Below are positions 46,640 to 55,230 of a DNA stretch of 64,000 bases, piece by piece; position 1 is the stretch's first letter, and each line of letters begins with the position of its first letter. Both the position numbers and the translations under genes were made by a program. Source of the stretch: Pontibacter sp. HSC-36F09 (GTDB taxonomy: Bacteria; Bacteroidota; Bacteroidia; Cytophagales; Hymenobacteraceae); contig NZ_JALKAA010000001.1 of the NCBI RefSeq assembly GCF_024171605.1, positions 186,001 through 250,000 of the forward strand. Direction: 5' to 3'. The notes under the pieces were generated by a model. The model was not told where the DNA came from and made no database searches. It was given only the letters and a program-made list of their open reading frames with translations.

Positions 46640-47740
46640 CTAAAAGCTCTTCTTGCGATTGCGCCCGTAGTCGCGGAACACCAGGTGGCCTAAGCCTTTC
46701 AGCGAGCTATAGTACGCTTGGCCGTTATTCACTTTGGTAAACTCGTCTACGAATTGCTGCAGGTATGGGTCCGATGCAATCATAAAGGTGGTAATCGGAA
46801 TCTTGATGCGACGGCACTGAGCTGCTAGGTTCAGGGTCTTGTTCACTACTTTGCGGTCCAGGCCAAAGCTGTTTTTGTAGTAATGCAGCCCTTCCTTCAG
46901 GCAGGTTGGTTTGCCATCCGTGATCATAAAGATCTGCTTGTTAGGCGTTTTGCGCTTTCGCAGAATATCCATCGCCAGTTCGAGCCCGGCCACCGTGTTG
47001 GTATGGTAGGGACCAACTTCCAGGTATGGCAGGTCTTTGATTTCGATCTGCCAGGCATCGTTGCCGAACACAATCACATCCAAAGTGTCTTTCGGGTACT
47101 TCTGCTTCACGAGTTCGGCCAGCGCCATCGCCACTTTTTTGGCCGGTGTGATGCGGTCTTCGCCATACAGAATCATGGAGTGCGAAATATCGATCATCAG
47201 CACGGTAGAGGACTGTGTTTTGTGTTCCGTTTCCATGATTTCGAGGTCCTGCTCTGTCAGTCGGAAGTCGGAAAGGCCGTGGTTGATTTGTGCATTTCGG
47301 ATGGAGTCGGTCATGGAGATCTGCTCGATCGCGTCTCCGAAGCGATACTCGCGACGGTCGGTGCTGGCCTCGTCGCCTATACCTGTCTGGGGTGTTGCGT
47401 GACTGCCTTTGCCGCCTTTCTTCAGCTTACCAAAAATCTCCTCGAGCGCACTTTTCCGGATGTTCTGCTCACTCTTGGCAGTCAGTTTCAGCACCCCTTC
47501 CTCCTGCGGATTCTCATCGATATAGCCATTCTTTTTGAGGTCCTCAATAAAGTCGCCTATACCATAATCATCACTGGTCAGGCCATACTGTTTGTCTAAG
47601 GAACTAAGCCACGCCAGCGCCTCAGTTACATCGCCGGAAGTGATCATCACTAGCTGCAAAAAGATCTTCAGCAGCGACTCGAAGCCCTGCTTATCATCCT
47701 GCGGCGGTACGTACTCTTCAAATCTATACCCTATGCTCAT
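46640..47740 (-). CDS. VWA-domain protein, partner of the AAA+ ATPase
   Basis: A 366-residue protein with an N-terminal helical region (~1-170) and a von Willebrand A domain (~170-350). The metal-ion-dependent adhesion site is visible: DISHSM (DxSxS), a Thr in the HTNTVAGLE loop, and MITDGKP (TDG). No signal peptide or TM, so cytoplasmic. It precedes the AAA+ gene in transcription order with a 309-bp spacer that holds a palindromic repeat and an antisense small gene, so co-transcription is less tight than usual. Confidence 0.88.
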   Translation of the reverse strand: MSIGYRFEEYVPPQDDKQGFESLLKIFLQLVMITSGDVTEALAWLSSLDKQYGLTSDDYGIGDFIEDLKKNGYIDENPQEEGVLKLTAKSEQNIRKSALEEIFGKLKKGGKGSHATPQTGIGDEASTDRREYRFGDAIEQISMTDSIRNAQINHGLSDFRLTEQDLEIMETEHKTQSSTVLMIDISHSMILYGEDRITPAKKVAMALAELVKQKYPKDTLDVIVFGNDAWQIEIKDLPYLEVGPYHTNTVAGLELAMDILRKRKTPNKQIFMITDGKPTCLKEGLHYYKNSFGLDRKVVNKTLNLAAQCRRIKIPITTFMIASDPYLQQFVDEFTKVNNGQAYYSSLKGLGHLVFRDYGRNRKKSF

Positions 47741-47889
47741 ATGCTCTCTCCTGATTTATACTCTAACAACGCTACGCAGCCGAATGTTCGTGCATACCGG
47801 TCCTTATACGTGAAATCCCCTGTTTTGCCCCAACTGCTTTGCCTGCTTGTGTAGATCATAATTTTATAGAGTTATGTCTTATTTTGTCA

Positions 47890-48313
47890 GAATCAGGATT
47901 TGCAGGATTAAAGAATTGACAGGATTCGCGTGCACGATGAACATCCCCCTGCCCCTTTCGAAGGGGGAGTTCAGCCGCTGCCATCTCACAGGCATAAGCA
48001 CTGTAGTTTCAGTAAGGATTCACGCACCACTGGCAGGTATAGCAAGACTAACTTGCATCGAAACTACGTAGGTATAGCCTGAGCCCGGTGCACCCATGAC
48101 GATTTTGTGTTTGAGCGGTCAGCGAGTTTAAAAGCGTCTTGACTTTTTTGCTTACTTTTTGTGTCAAGACAAAAAGTAAGGCCCGCCTGGCCAGGGCAAG
48201 CTATAAAACAATACAGGTTGCTATACCTGTATTTGCAGTTACTACAAAGCAAAATCTCTATACCTAGGCCAGAGGCCCTACTATAGCCATCACGAACATG
48301 GACGCTCGCACCA
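47890..48313. repeat. Large intergenic repeat element, copy B (of 3)
   Basis: Same module order as copy A: AATCAGGATT direct repeats, CGTGCACGATGAACATCCCC, the CCCCTTTCGAAGGGGG hairpin (about 47950-47968), GCAGGTATAGCAA (48033), a second GTAGGTATAGC, TTTGAGCGGTCAGCGAG, the double hairpin (48137-48177), AAGCTATAAAACAA, GCTATACCTG, and CTATACCTAGGCCAGAGGCC. One- to several-base indels against copy A shift any reading frame, which argues against a coding role. Confidence 0.85.
48137..48177 (+). ncRNA. Conserved double-hairpin core of repeat copy B (candidate structured RNA)
   Basis: The same 41 bases as copy A: TCTTGAC (48137-48143) pairs with GTCAAGA (48163-48169), or ACTTTTTGT (48154-48162) pairs with ACAAAAAGT (48169-48177). 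Confidence 0.4.
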
Positions 48314-48379
48314 TAACAGCAGAGGGCAGACTGCTTTCGCAACCTGCCCTCTATCAATATAAATTATAGCTCTCGCTAC

Positions 48380-49357
48380 TTAGTCAATCCAACGGAATTT
48401 ATACTCCAGTTGTGGCGCTCTCATACGCTCCGCTACTCTTTTGAGGCGGTCTGGCAGCGCTGTTATATAATCGCGGGCGCGCTCGCCGGCATCATTCAAG
48501 CCAGTTACGGTTTCCAGCTTCCACTCTTTCACGAGGTCACTCAGGATGTCGGTATAGTCGAGGGCGGTGTACACGTTAATGCGCTGGGCAGCATCAGTAA
48601 AGTGGCCAAACGTTTTGCCCATGTCCACACCTAACTCACGCATATAGTGTGCCGGCATTACGATTTTCTTGCGCATCATATCTTCAAAGGCCAGCATCAT
48701 TTCGTTCGGATCGGCCTCAAATATTTTGCCTACAAAAGCCTTATACGCTTTAGCGTGACGGGCCTCGTCAGAAGCTACATAGCCGCAAAGCTTTGCCAGC
48801 ATACCATCGCCTTGCTTTTTGGCGATCTGGGCCACACGGCGGTGCGACAGGTTGGTAGCTGTTTCCTGGAAAGAGGTATACACGAAAGCGCGATACGGGT
48901 CATTGTCAGTCTGCAGGTCAAAACCATCAGCGATCAGGTACTGCGTAGAAGCCTCCATTTCGCGCATGTTGATGCGGCCGGTCAGGTACAGGTACTTGTT
49001 CAAAAGGTCACCGTGGCGGTTCTCTTCGGCTGTCCAGGCACGATTCCACCTCATCCAGGGGCTATCTTCGTTGCTTGGCACATCTTTAATAGACATCAGC
49101 CAGCTTTCGTAAGTTGGCAGTGCTTCTTCGGTAATGGTATCGCCTACCAACACGGCAAGCAGGTCGTAGCTAAGGTCGCGGGCACGTTCCTGCAGGTTTT
49201 TTACTTCTTCAAAAAAGTTTTCCATGCGGGCGTCGGGCAGCAAGTCGGCTGGCTGCCAACTGTCCTCAACGGACTTTAGGAACTCTGTCATTTTTTCGTG
49301 GACAAAGTCTTCCATCCACTTCATGACTTCTACACGGGATGCAATGGCTGTGATCAT
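48380..49357 (-). CDS. Acyl-ACP desaturase
   Basis: A 325-residue soluble di-iron enzyme introducing a double bond into acyl-ACP. Ferritin-like helices carry the ligands in WTAEENRHGDLL (EENRH) and YVASDEARHAKAY (DEARH), with a further Glu in FQETATNLSHRRVAQ. It probably adjusts membrane unsaturation. The M1 at 49357 fits a promoter -7 element 26 bases upstream. Alone between repeat copy B and a glycan cluster. Confidence 0.95.
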   Translation of the reverse strand: MITAIASRVEVMKWMEDFVHEKMTEFLKSVEDSWQPADLLPDARMENFFEEVKNLQERARDLSYDLLAVLVGDTITEEALPTYESWLMSIKDVPSNEDSPWMRWNRAWTAEENRHGDLLNKYLYLTGRINMREMEASTQYLIADGFDLQTDNDPYRAFVYTSFQETATNLSHRRVAQIAKKQGDGMLAKLCGYVASDEARHAKAYKAFVGKIFEADPNEMMLAFEDMMRKKIVMPAHYMRELGVDMGKTFGHFTDAAQRINVYTALDYTDILSDLVKEWKLETVTGLNDAGERARDYITALPDRLKRVAERMRAPQLEYKFRWID

Positions 49358-49382
49358 GGTATTGTTTTAGGCGATTGAACTT

Positions 49383-49390
49383 CAAATATA
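49383..49390 (-). promoter_or_regulatory. -7 element (TATATTTG) for the desaturase
   Basis: A perfect minus-strand TAnnTTTG match 26 bases upstream of the ATG. Confidence 0.5.
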
Positions 49391-49608
49391 GGTATTTATA
49401 CTAAAATATTTGTCCGCAGCGTAATATTAAGTTAACTCTCTGCTAAAAAAAGGTGTTCGGGTTTAGTGTCGTGTTTAAACTTTAACTTGCTCATTCTCAA
49501 AAGCACAAACCATAAAGCACCACCGGGTTAACTTATACTTACGCAGAAACAGAAAACAGTTTACGTGTTTACCCCCAATGTATAGTAAGTCCCTGACAGA
49601 GTGCAATT

Positions 49609-50577
49609 TCAGCGATTTAAAAGCCTCTGATACAGCACTCTGAGTATGCGCAGGTCTACTTTAAGTTTGTTAAGGAGATGGATTGTGCGGTAGACCGGTC
49701 CAAGTCCGGCGTGCTGCCGTAGCAGGTTCAGAAATTGTTCGGCTTGCTGATAGTGACCAGTCAGGAAAGCGTGCCGGGTTTCATATTGCAAACGGCGGGT
49801 CAGGGCGCTTTTTTCTTCCTGACTATGCACTAGTCTCTCTGCCTTTACGCAGACCAATATTGTTGAGTTTAGCTGTCTGTCGCCGGGCTTGTACAATTGC
49901 TGAGAAAGGGAATTGGTGTGCAGGCGACGTTTGGTGGTGATAGCATCCAGGAAAAAGTACTTATACCTACGGGAGGAGCGCAGCCAAAAGTCAAAGTCCT
50001 CATAAGCAAGCGTTTCGTCATAACCCTGCAGCTCCTCAAACACTTTTCGTTTCATCATCATGGTGGGCGGACAAATAAAATAGCGCCCCAGCAGATGGTG
50101 AAAAATATCGCCGGAAGGAGCAAAAGAAATCACCTCGCCTGCCTTGTTGCGCTGGCAGTGAAAGCGAACATGCCGGCCATTATCATCGATGTACTCCGCA
50201 TCCGAATAGACAACGCCATAAGTCTCGTCCAGCTTCTCGAATGCCTCCACCTGCTGTGCTATCCGTTCGGGCAAGAGCACATCGTCGGTAGCAAAATCGA
50301 TGATATAAGCGCCCTTGGAAGCCCGCCAGGCCATGTTAAAAGCTTTGGTATTGCCTTGGTTGGTGCCTGTGCTCAGGAAGGTGATTTGGGGATATTTTCG
50401 GACGTATTCCTGAATGATGCCTACACTATTATCAGTGCTGCAATCGTCCATGATGATGATCTCCAGATTGGCGTAAGTCTGGGCCAGCACCGAGTCCAGC
50501 GCTTCGGCGATGAAACGCTCGTGATTGTAGCAGAGGCAGATGACCGACACCAGCGGCCGTGCAACAGGATCAGCCAT
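49609..50577 (-). CDS. Family 2 glycosyltransferase
   Basis: A 322-residue GT-A enzyme: PLVSVICLCYNHERFIAEAL at the N-terminus, YANLEIIIMDDCSTDNSVGI, DFATDDVLLPERIAQQVEAF (nucleotide-sugar DD motif) and VYSDAEYID (DxD-like), with AYEDFDFWLRSSRRYK downstream. No TM helices. I use the ATG at 50577 (MADPVARPLVSV), which overlaps the upstream aminotransferase stop by 8 bp. It likely transfers the amino sugar made by that cluster (inference). Confidence 0.92.
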   Translation of the reverse strand: MADPVARPLVSVICLCYNHERFIAEALDSVLAQTYANLEIIIMDDCSTDNSVGIIQEYVRKYPQITFLSTGTNQGNTKAFNMAWRASKGAYIIDFATDDVLLPERIAQQVEAFEKLDETYGVVYSDAEYIDDNGRHVRFHCQRNKAGEVISFAPSGDIFHHLLGRYFICPPTMMMKRKVFEELQGYDETLAYEDFDFWLRSSRRYKYFFLDAITTKRRLHTNSLSQQLYKPGDRQLNSTILVCVKAERLVHSQEEKSALTRRLQYETRHAFLTGHYQQAEQFLNLLRQHAGLGPVYRTIHLLNKLKVDLRILRVLYQRLLNR

Positions 50578-51691
50578 GGCGCTCAAAAAAAGTGTGAATG
50601 CAAGTGACAACTGCCTCCTGCTCTGCCTCCGTCATACCCGGAAAAAGTGGCAGACTCAGGCTTGTGTCGGCCAGTTCCTCGGCTACCGGAAAGCTCCCTT
50701 TTTCATATCCCAAATAAGTATAAGCCACCTGCAAATGCACGGGCACCGGGTAGTGTATGGCCGTCTGTATACCTTGCTCTGTCAGGTATAGCTGCAAGGC
50801 ATCGCGCTGCTTTGTGCGGATGTTGAATATGTGGTAGACGTGCGTGCAATCCGGCGCTGTGACAGGCATTACGAGGTCGCCTATACCTTGCAGCGCGGTC
50901 AGGTATACCTGAGCTAGCCGTTGACGTTCGCCGTTCAGTGCATCGAGGTGTTGCAGCTTGACGCGCAGTGCGGCGGCCTGAAGGGTATCGAGGCGGGAGT
51001 TGATGCCTATTAGTTGATTGTGGTATTTCTGTTGCTGCCCGTAGTTGTGATACATGTGGGCATAGGCGGCCAGTTCTGGGTCTGAAGTAACCACAGCACC
51101 GCCATCGCCAAGCGCACCCAGGTTTTTGGTCGGGTAAAAACTGGTGGGACTGATATGACCGAAACTACCAACCGGACGGCCTTTGTAACTCGCGCCTTGG
51201 GCCTGTGCAAAGTCTTCTATAATCGTCAGGTTGTGCTGTTCAGCTAATCTCAGAAAACCTGTCATCTCGCAAGCCTGGCCATAGAGGTGCACAGGTATGA
51301 TGGCTTTGGTGCGAGGTGTGATGTGCTCAGAAGCTTCAATAGCAGTGAGATTACAGGTATAGCGATCCGGCTCGGCCAGCACAGGTATAGCCCCAACCTG
51401 CACCACGGCATTCACGGTCGCGATGAAGGTATTGGTCGGTACGATTACCTCGTCTCCTGCTCCTATACCTGCGGCTTTCAGCGCCACTACCAAAGCATCG
51501 TAACCATTCCCTACCCCGATAGCTATACCTGCCTGCACATACGCAGCAAATTCATTTTCGAAAGCACGCACTTCTTCACCCAAAATGTATTGCTGACTGC
51601 GCAGGGCACCCAACAACGCCTCCTCCACCTGCTGGTTTATACCTGCGGGGTAGTCACGGAAAGCGAAGTATGGGACCTGAATTGAGGGCAT
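50570..51691 (-). CDS. DegT/DnrJ/EryC1/StrS sugar aminotransferase
   Basis: A 373-residue PLP enzyme: QVEEALLGALRSQQYILGEE, GVGNGYDALVVALKAAGIGA, VPTNTFIATVNAVVQVGAIP, IIEDFAQAQGASYKGRPVGS (PLP Asp), SFYPTKNLGALGDGGAVVT (Schiff-base Lys) and HVYHIFNIRT. The group includes FdtB/QdtB, 3-amino-3,6-dideoxy-hexose synthases. The preceding gene encodes a 3,4-ketoisomerase-like cupin, so the likely substrate is a dTDP-3-keto-6-deoxyhexose. The gene is unusually dense in the AGGTATAG motif (at least three exact CAGGTATAGC copies). Confidence 0.93.
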   Translation of the reverse strand: MPSIQVPYFAFRDYPAGINQQVEEALLGALRSQQYILGEEVRAFENEFAAYVQAGIAIGVGNGYDALVVALKAAGIGAGDEVIVPTNTFIATVNAVVQVGAIPVLAEPDRYTCNLTAIEASEHITPRTKAIIPVHLYGQACEMTGFLRLAEQHNLTIIEDFAQAQGASYKGRPVGSFGHISPTSFYPTKNLGALGDGGAVVTSDPELAAYAHMYHNYGQQQKYHNQLIGINSRLDTLQAAALRVKLQHLDALNGERQRLAQVYLTALQGIGDLVMPVTAPDCTHVYHIFNIRTKQRDALQLYLTEQGIQTAIHYPVPVHLQVAYTYLGYEKGSFPVAEELADTSLSLPLFPGMTEAEQEAVVTCIHTFFERHG

Positions 51692-51706
51692 AGGTATAGA
51701 CGATAT

Positions 51707-52120
51707 TTACAGGGCCAGGTGTGCTACCAGGCGCTGAAAAGTTGGGTAATCGCGGATGTAGTCGGACTCCTCGAAATCGGTGGAAGTCAAGCAAACGGCT
51801 ATGGTGCCGGGTGCAAAATACAGATCGGTCCAGCACATGGCCGGCAGGTATAGCCCCGTGGCCGGATCATCCAGCACAAAGGTCTCCTTTTTTTTACCGT
51901 TATCTGTTTCCACTTTAATTCTTCCGGTTACGGCTACCAGTACCTCTTCTGTGGCTTTGTTGGCATGCTGCCCGCGCAGTACACCCGCTGGTGTGCCGTA
52001 AGTCCAGAACACCCGTTTGATCGCAAAGGGTATGTTTTGGGCCAGTTGGGTGGAGGCGATGAAGCCTATTTCTTGGCTACCGGTTTCGGTAAAGTGGAGC
52101 AGGTATGGTGTGGTAGACAA
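51707..52120 (-). CDS. FdtA/QdtA-like dTDP-sugar 3,4-ketoisomerase (WxcM cupin)
   Basis: A cupin of about 137 residues: LPF-type opening, ETGSQEIGFIAS, IPFAIKRVFWTYGTPAGVLR, GQHANKATEEVLVAVTGRIK (His/Gln pocket) and LYLPAMCWTDLYFAPGTIAV. These match the FdtA/QdtA/WxcM family that isomerises dTDP-4-keto-6-deoxyglucose to the 3-keto form. The frame is open to 52198, but family members begin close to STTPYLLHF, so the TTG at 52120 is a likely start; the exact start is unsure. First gene of the cluster. Confidence 0.8.
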   Translation of the reverse strand: MSTTPYLLHFTETGSQEIGFIASTQLAQNIPFAIKRVFWTYGTPAGVLRGQHANKATEEVLVAVTGRIKVETDNGKKKETFVLDDPATGLYLPAMCWTDLYFAPGTIAVCLTSTDFEESDYIRDYPTFQRLVAHLAL

Positions 52121-52212
52121 AAGGAAAATTTTAGTAGAGCCACAAATTAAAACAATTTCGGCAAATGTGCCTATACATCTGGTCCCGGCTTTGCCCATGC
52201 GGACGCTTCTGT

Positions 52213-52220
52213 TACTTTTG
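52213..52220 (+). promoter_or_regulatory. -7 element (TACTTTTG) upstream of yigZ
   Basis: A perfect TAnnTTTG match, about 240 bases upstream of the yigZ ATG, implying a long leader; no other candidate was seen closer. Confidence 0.35.
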
Positions 52221-52458
52221 CAATGCAGGGCACGCTGCTTGCTCCTGCTTTTATACCTATGCTATACCTGTGTTGTCGGAGTTTTGCTTGAGTTTAGCCT
52301 CAGACATTACCAACACCCCAAAGCGTATACTTGCAGATAGTAGTTTTTTGTCACATTACCAAGATAGCAGTCGGAGTAGCCTGCACGGGAATGGCCGTTG
52401 TGCTGCAGACAAAAGTGCTGCCTACATGCAGGAAATTGCCGCCCATCTGTTTTATATT

Positions 52459-53052
52459 ATGGAAGACACCTACCGTACCATCGAAGCGCCCTCCGAAGGC
52501 CTCTACAAAGAAAAAGGGAGTAAATTCATTGCCTTGGCCTACCCGGTATACACGGAGGAGGAAGTGAAAGAGATCCTCACCGACCTGCGCAAGCAGTACT
52601 ACGACGCCCGCCACCACTGCTACGCCTACAGCCTAGGCGCTGACAAAAGCCGCTACCGTGCCAACGACGACGGCGAGCCCAATCATTCCGCCGGTGACCC
52701 CATTCTGGGCCAGATCCGGTCCTTCGACTTGAGCAATGTGCTGGTTGTAGTAGTGCGATATTTCGGCGGTACGAAACTCGGCGTCAGCGGCCTCATCAAC
52801 GCCTACAAAACCTCCACCGCCGAAGCCCTTAGCAATGCCACGATCGTCGAGAAACACGAAACAACTTTGCTACAGGTATACTTCGCCTACCCGCAGATGA
52901 ATAACGTGATGAGTTTGGTGAAAGAGCACGAGCTCGGCGTGAAAGATCAGCAATTCGAACTCGACTGCCGCATGACACTGGAGGTTCGGCGAAAGTTGGA
53001 GGAGGAAGTGAGCGGCAAGCTGCAGGGGATTGAGGGAGTTACGGTTGCCTGA
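52459..53052 (+). CDS. YigZ/IMPACT family protein
   Basis: A 197-residue protein with the UPF0029/Impact N-terminal domain: SEGLYKEKGSKFIALAYPVY, DARHHCYAYSLG, DDGEPNHSAGDPILGQI, VLVVVVRYFGGTKLGVSGLI and AYKTSTAEAL. The C-terminal ferredoxin-like domain (~125-197) resembles EF-G domain V. The family is linked to translation control in eukaryotes; the bacterial role is unclear. The frame is open upstream to 52165, but homology and an ATG start at 52459. Confidence 0.93.
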   Translation: MEDTYRTIEAPSEGLYKEKGSKFIALAYPVYTEEEVKEILTDLRKQYYDARHHCYAYSLGADKSRYRANDDGEPNHSAGDPILGQIRSFDLSNVLVVVVRYFGGTKLGVSGLINAYKTSTAEALSNATIVEKHETTLLQVYFAYPQMNNVMSLVKEHELGVKDQQFELDCRMTLEVRRKLEEEVSGKLQGIEGVTVA

Positions 53053-53515
53053 ATCAGGATAGATTAACACGATTCTCGTGCACAATTAACATCCCCCTGC
53101 CCCCTTTAAAGGGGGACTTCTGACATTGCCGATTTACAGGTGTAGCTTCGTAGTTGATGCAGTTCCTTTGCTATACCGAGTCCAACCACCCCTACCCCTC
53201 CTTATCCAAGGAGGGGAGTTTCCGTCGCTGCCATTTCTAGGTATAATCGCTGTAGAATCTGTTGCAATTCACTGGCAGGTATAGCAAAACTTACTTGCAC
53301 TGAAACTACGAAGGTATAGCATCAGCCAGGTGCACTTTACGACACTCCACTGTTTGAGCGTTCAGCGAGTTTGGAGGGTCTTGACTTTTTTGCTTACTTT
53401 TTGTGTCAAGACAAAAAGTGAGTGCCCGCCGCACAGGCGAAGCTATAAAACGATATAGCTCGCTATAACTGCAAAAGCCGGCACTACAAAGCAAACCAAA
53501 GCTAGTATGCACAAC
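53051..53515. repeat. Large intergenic repeat element, copy C (of 3)
   Basis: The third copy: GAATCAGGAT, TCGTGCACAATTAACATCCC, the CCCCCTTTAAAGGGGG hairpin (about 53100-53116), then an insertion of about 100 bp containing a second ACCCCTCC...GGAGGGG hairpin, then GCAGGTATAGC (53275), TACGAAGGTATAGC, TGTTTGAGCGTTCAGCGAG, the double hairpin (53379-53419), GAAGCTATAAAAC and TACAAAGCAAA. The C hairpin differs from A by compensatory-looking changes (TTCGAA to TTTAAA), keeping the palindrome. Confidence 0.85.
53379..53419 (+). ncRNA. Conserved double-hairpin core of repeat copy C (candidate structured RNA)
   Basis: Same 41 bases: TCTTGAC (53379-53385) with GTCAAGA, or ACTTTTTGT with ACAAAAAGT (53411-53419). 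Confidence 0.4.
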
Positions 53516-53574
53516 TATAGGGCAAAACCTAATTTTCACTAACTTACACGGCTGCAGCATACCCCATCAACACA

Positions 53575-54702
53575 ATGGCTAAAAAGAAACGTCACCGCTC
53601 CCGACACAAAATCCTGGACCGTAAGATCGGCATCAGTCCGGGCTCCCTTTTTATACCATTTGAAGCGCATGCCCCGCGTTATTTCCTTATGTCCTTCAAC
53701 GAACAAATATTTGAAGAGCAGGAGCTGGTTTCTTACGCCGAACTGGTGCAGCAGGTAAAGTCGAAGCCTGAGGCAACGCACTGGATCGACATTCGGGGAT
53801 ACGCTGACCTCACCATGCTCGAACTGCTCAAGCAGGACTTCGACATCCACTCGCTGCAGATGGAAGATGTGATTAACGATTACCAGCGCCCAAAAGTCGA
53901 CGAACTCGACGACCGGCTTTTCATCATCACCCGCATGCTGCGCTGGAAAGAAGAGCATCATACCCTGGACGATGTTCAACTCTCTGTTTTCTCGGGTTCC
54001 AACTATGTGCTCACCCTACAGAGTGATTACGAAGACTGCCTGGACCCGCTCCGCGAGCGCATCCGGATAGGCAAAGGCATCATCCGACAGCGACCTCCGA
54101 TGTACTTGGTGTATGCTATTCTGGACGTGGTACTGGATTACTATTTCCCGGTGATGGGGGCTATCGGGACTTATATTGAGGAGTTGGAACAGAAGATTCT
54201 GGACAATCCGTCGAAACAGGCGTTGCGGGAAATACTGGACCTCAAAAACGAGCTAATCAAGCTGCGGCGCATTGCCTGGCCTGAGCGCGACAAAATGAAC
54301 GAACTGCTGCGCATGGACGAAGACATTATACCTGACAAACTGAAAGTATACTTCCGCGACGCCTACGACCACTCCGTCCAACTCATCGACCTGATCGACA
54401 GCCACAAGGAAATGTCCACAAGCTTGGTGGAACTATACATGTCCACGGTGAACAACCGCATGAACGAGATCATGAAAGTGCTCACCATTATCTCGAGTAT
54501 ATTTATCCCATTGAGCTTTATTGCCGGGTTGTACGGCATGAACTTCTCACGCCAGGACCCCGAAACTGGTGAGGTATTCCGGTTGAGTATGCCCGAGCTA
54601 TACCTGCCCTACAGTTACCCCACCCTGATCATCCTGATGACCACCTTGGTGATGGTGCAGCTATACCTGTTCTACAAGAAAGGCTGGTTTAAGAGCTTCT
54701 AA
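53575..54702 (+). CDS. corA: Magnesium/cobalt transporter CorA
   Basis: A 375-residue inner-membrane Mg2+ channel. A large soluble N-terminal domain (~1-300) ends in the long stalk helix (SVQLIDLIDSHKEMSTSLVE). The first TM has the YGMN selectivity motif at its end (FIAGLYGMNFS), and the second TM is PTLIILMTTLVMVQLYLFY followed by a basic C-terminus. Placed directly after repeat copy C. Confidence 0.96.
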   Translation: MAKKKRHRSRHKILDRKIGISPGSLFIPFEAHAPRYFLMSFNEQIFEEQELVSYAELVQQVKSKPEATHWIDIRGYADLTMLELLKQDFDIHSLQMEDVINDYQRPKVDELDDRLFIITRMLRWKEEHHTLDDVQLSVFSGSNYVLTLQSDYEDCLDPLRERIRIGKGIIRQRPPMYLVYAILDVVLDYYFPVMGAIGTYIEELEQKILDNPSKQALREILDLKNELIKLRRIAWPERDKMNELLRMDEDIIPDKLKVYFRDAYDHSVQLIDLIDSHKEMSTSLVELYMSTVNNRMNEIMKVLTIISSIFIPLSFIAGLYGMNFSRQDPETGEVFRLSMPELYLPYSYPTLIILMTTLVMVQLYLFYKKGWFKSF

Positions 54703-54741
54703 TGCATTGCGGTTATTCCTTCTAATATCTTCAATTAGAAA

Positions 54742-55227
54742 ATGAGCAGCGAGGAATTTATAAATATCCTGGAAGAACGTGTAGAAAGGCTATCTAACGT
54801 CAAAGTGATTGACTTTGCTTTGAACATTTGCCACCGATTACTACCGTATTACATTAAGTTTTTTGATGAATATAATTGGGGGAATATCGAGGCTCTTTCA
54901 GAGGGTATTCGTTTTTGCGAGAAACTCAAAAACTTGAAGAGTGTTGAGAAAAACGTAGTTCAGGACCTAATGCAGCAAATAGAGGAAGCTTTAACTGACA
55001 CAGAGGAGTTTGAAGATGGAAGTCTTGCGTTGAACGCCTCTGCTGCTGTTCTAGAATTAGTAGAGTATGTTCTCGACAAGGATCTTAGTCATATCTTGAA
55101 CATTAGTAGCTATATGACTGATACTATTGATTTCATTGCAAGAGAAAATGTGAATGAATTATCAGTCAATCATCAAGAACTAGTGAAGGAAAGAAAATAT
55201 CAGCTAGAATTAATTAGTCAGATTTAG
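54742..55227 (+). CDS. DUF416-like protein (YjaG-like), A+T-rich gene
   Basis: A 161-residue all-helical protein. VIDFALNICHRLLPYYIKFF followed by WGNIEALSEGIRFCEKL and an alternating acidic helix (IEEALTDTEEFEDGSLALNA) resembles the DUF416/YjaG family, of unknown function. The gene is A+T-rich and lacks the GGTATA motif, unlike corA upstream and the propeller gene downstream, so it may be a recent arrival. It is convergent with the next gene, with 3 bp between stops. Confidence 0.65.
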   Translation: MSSEEFINILEERVERLSNVKVIDFALNICHRLLPYYIKFFDEYNWGNIEALSEGIRFCEKLKNLKSVEKNVVQDLMQQIEEALTDTEEFEDGSLALNASAAVLELVEYVLDKDLSHILNISSYMTDTIDFIARENVNELSVNHQELVKERKYQLELISQI

Positions 55228-55230
55228 CTT

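Larger units (their letters stand above)
47741..48379. other. 639-bp intergenic region, mostly repeat copy B
   Basis: Between the VWA gene start and the desaturase stop, on the same strand. The part nearest the VWA gene (47741-47889) should hold its promoter; no consensus element is evident. The rest is repeat copy B. Frames within it are not called. Confidence 0.5.

Noticed and set aside
48064..48357. Reverse-strand ORF with TFCLDTKSKQKSQD in repeat copy B (similar at 53306-53560)
   Set aside because: The shared peptide comes from the invariant hairpin core; residues on both sides diverge through frameshifts, so I treat it as non-coding.
52165..52458. 98-residue N-terminal extension of the YigZ protein
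   Set aside because: Family homology and a good ATG start at 52459; the upstream part covers promoter DNA and has no homology.
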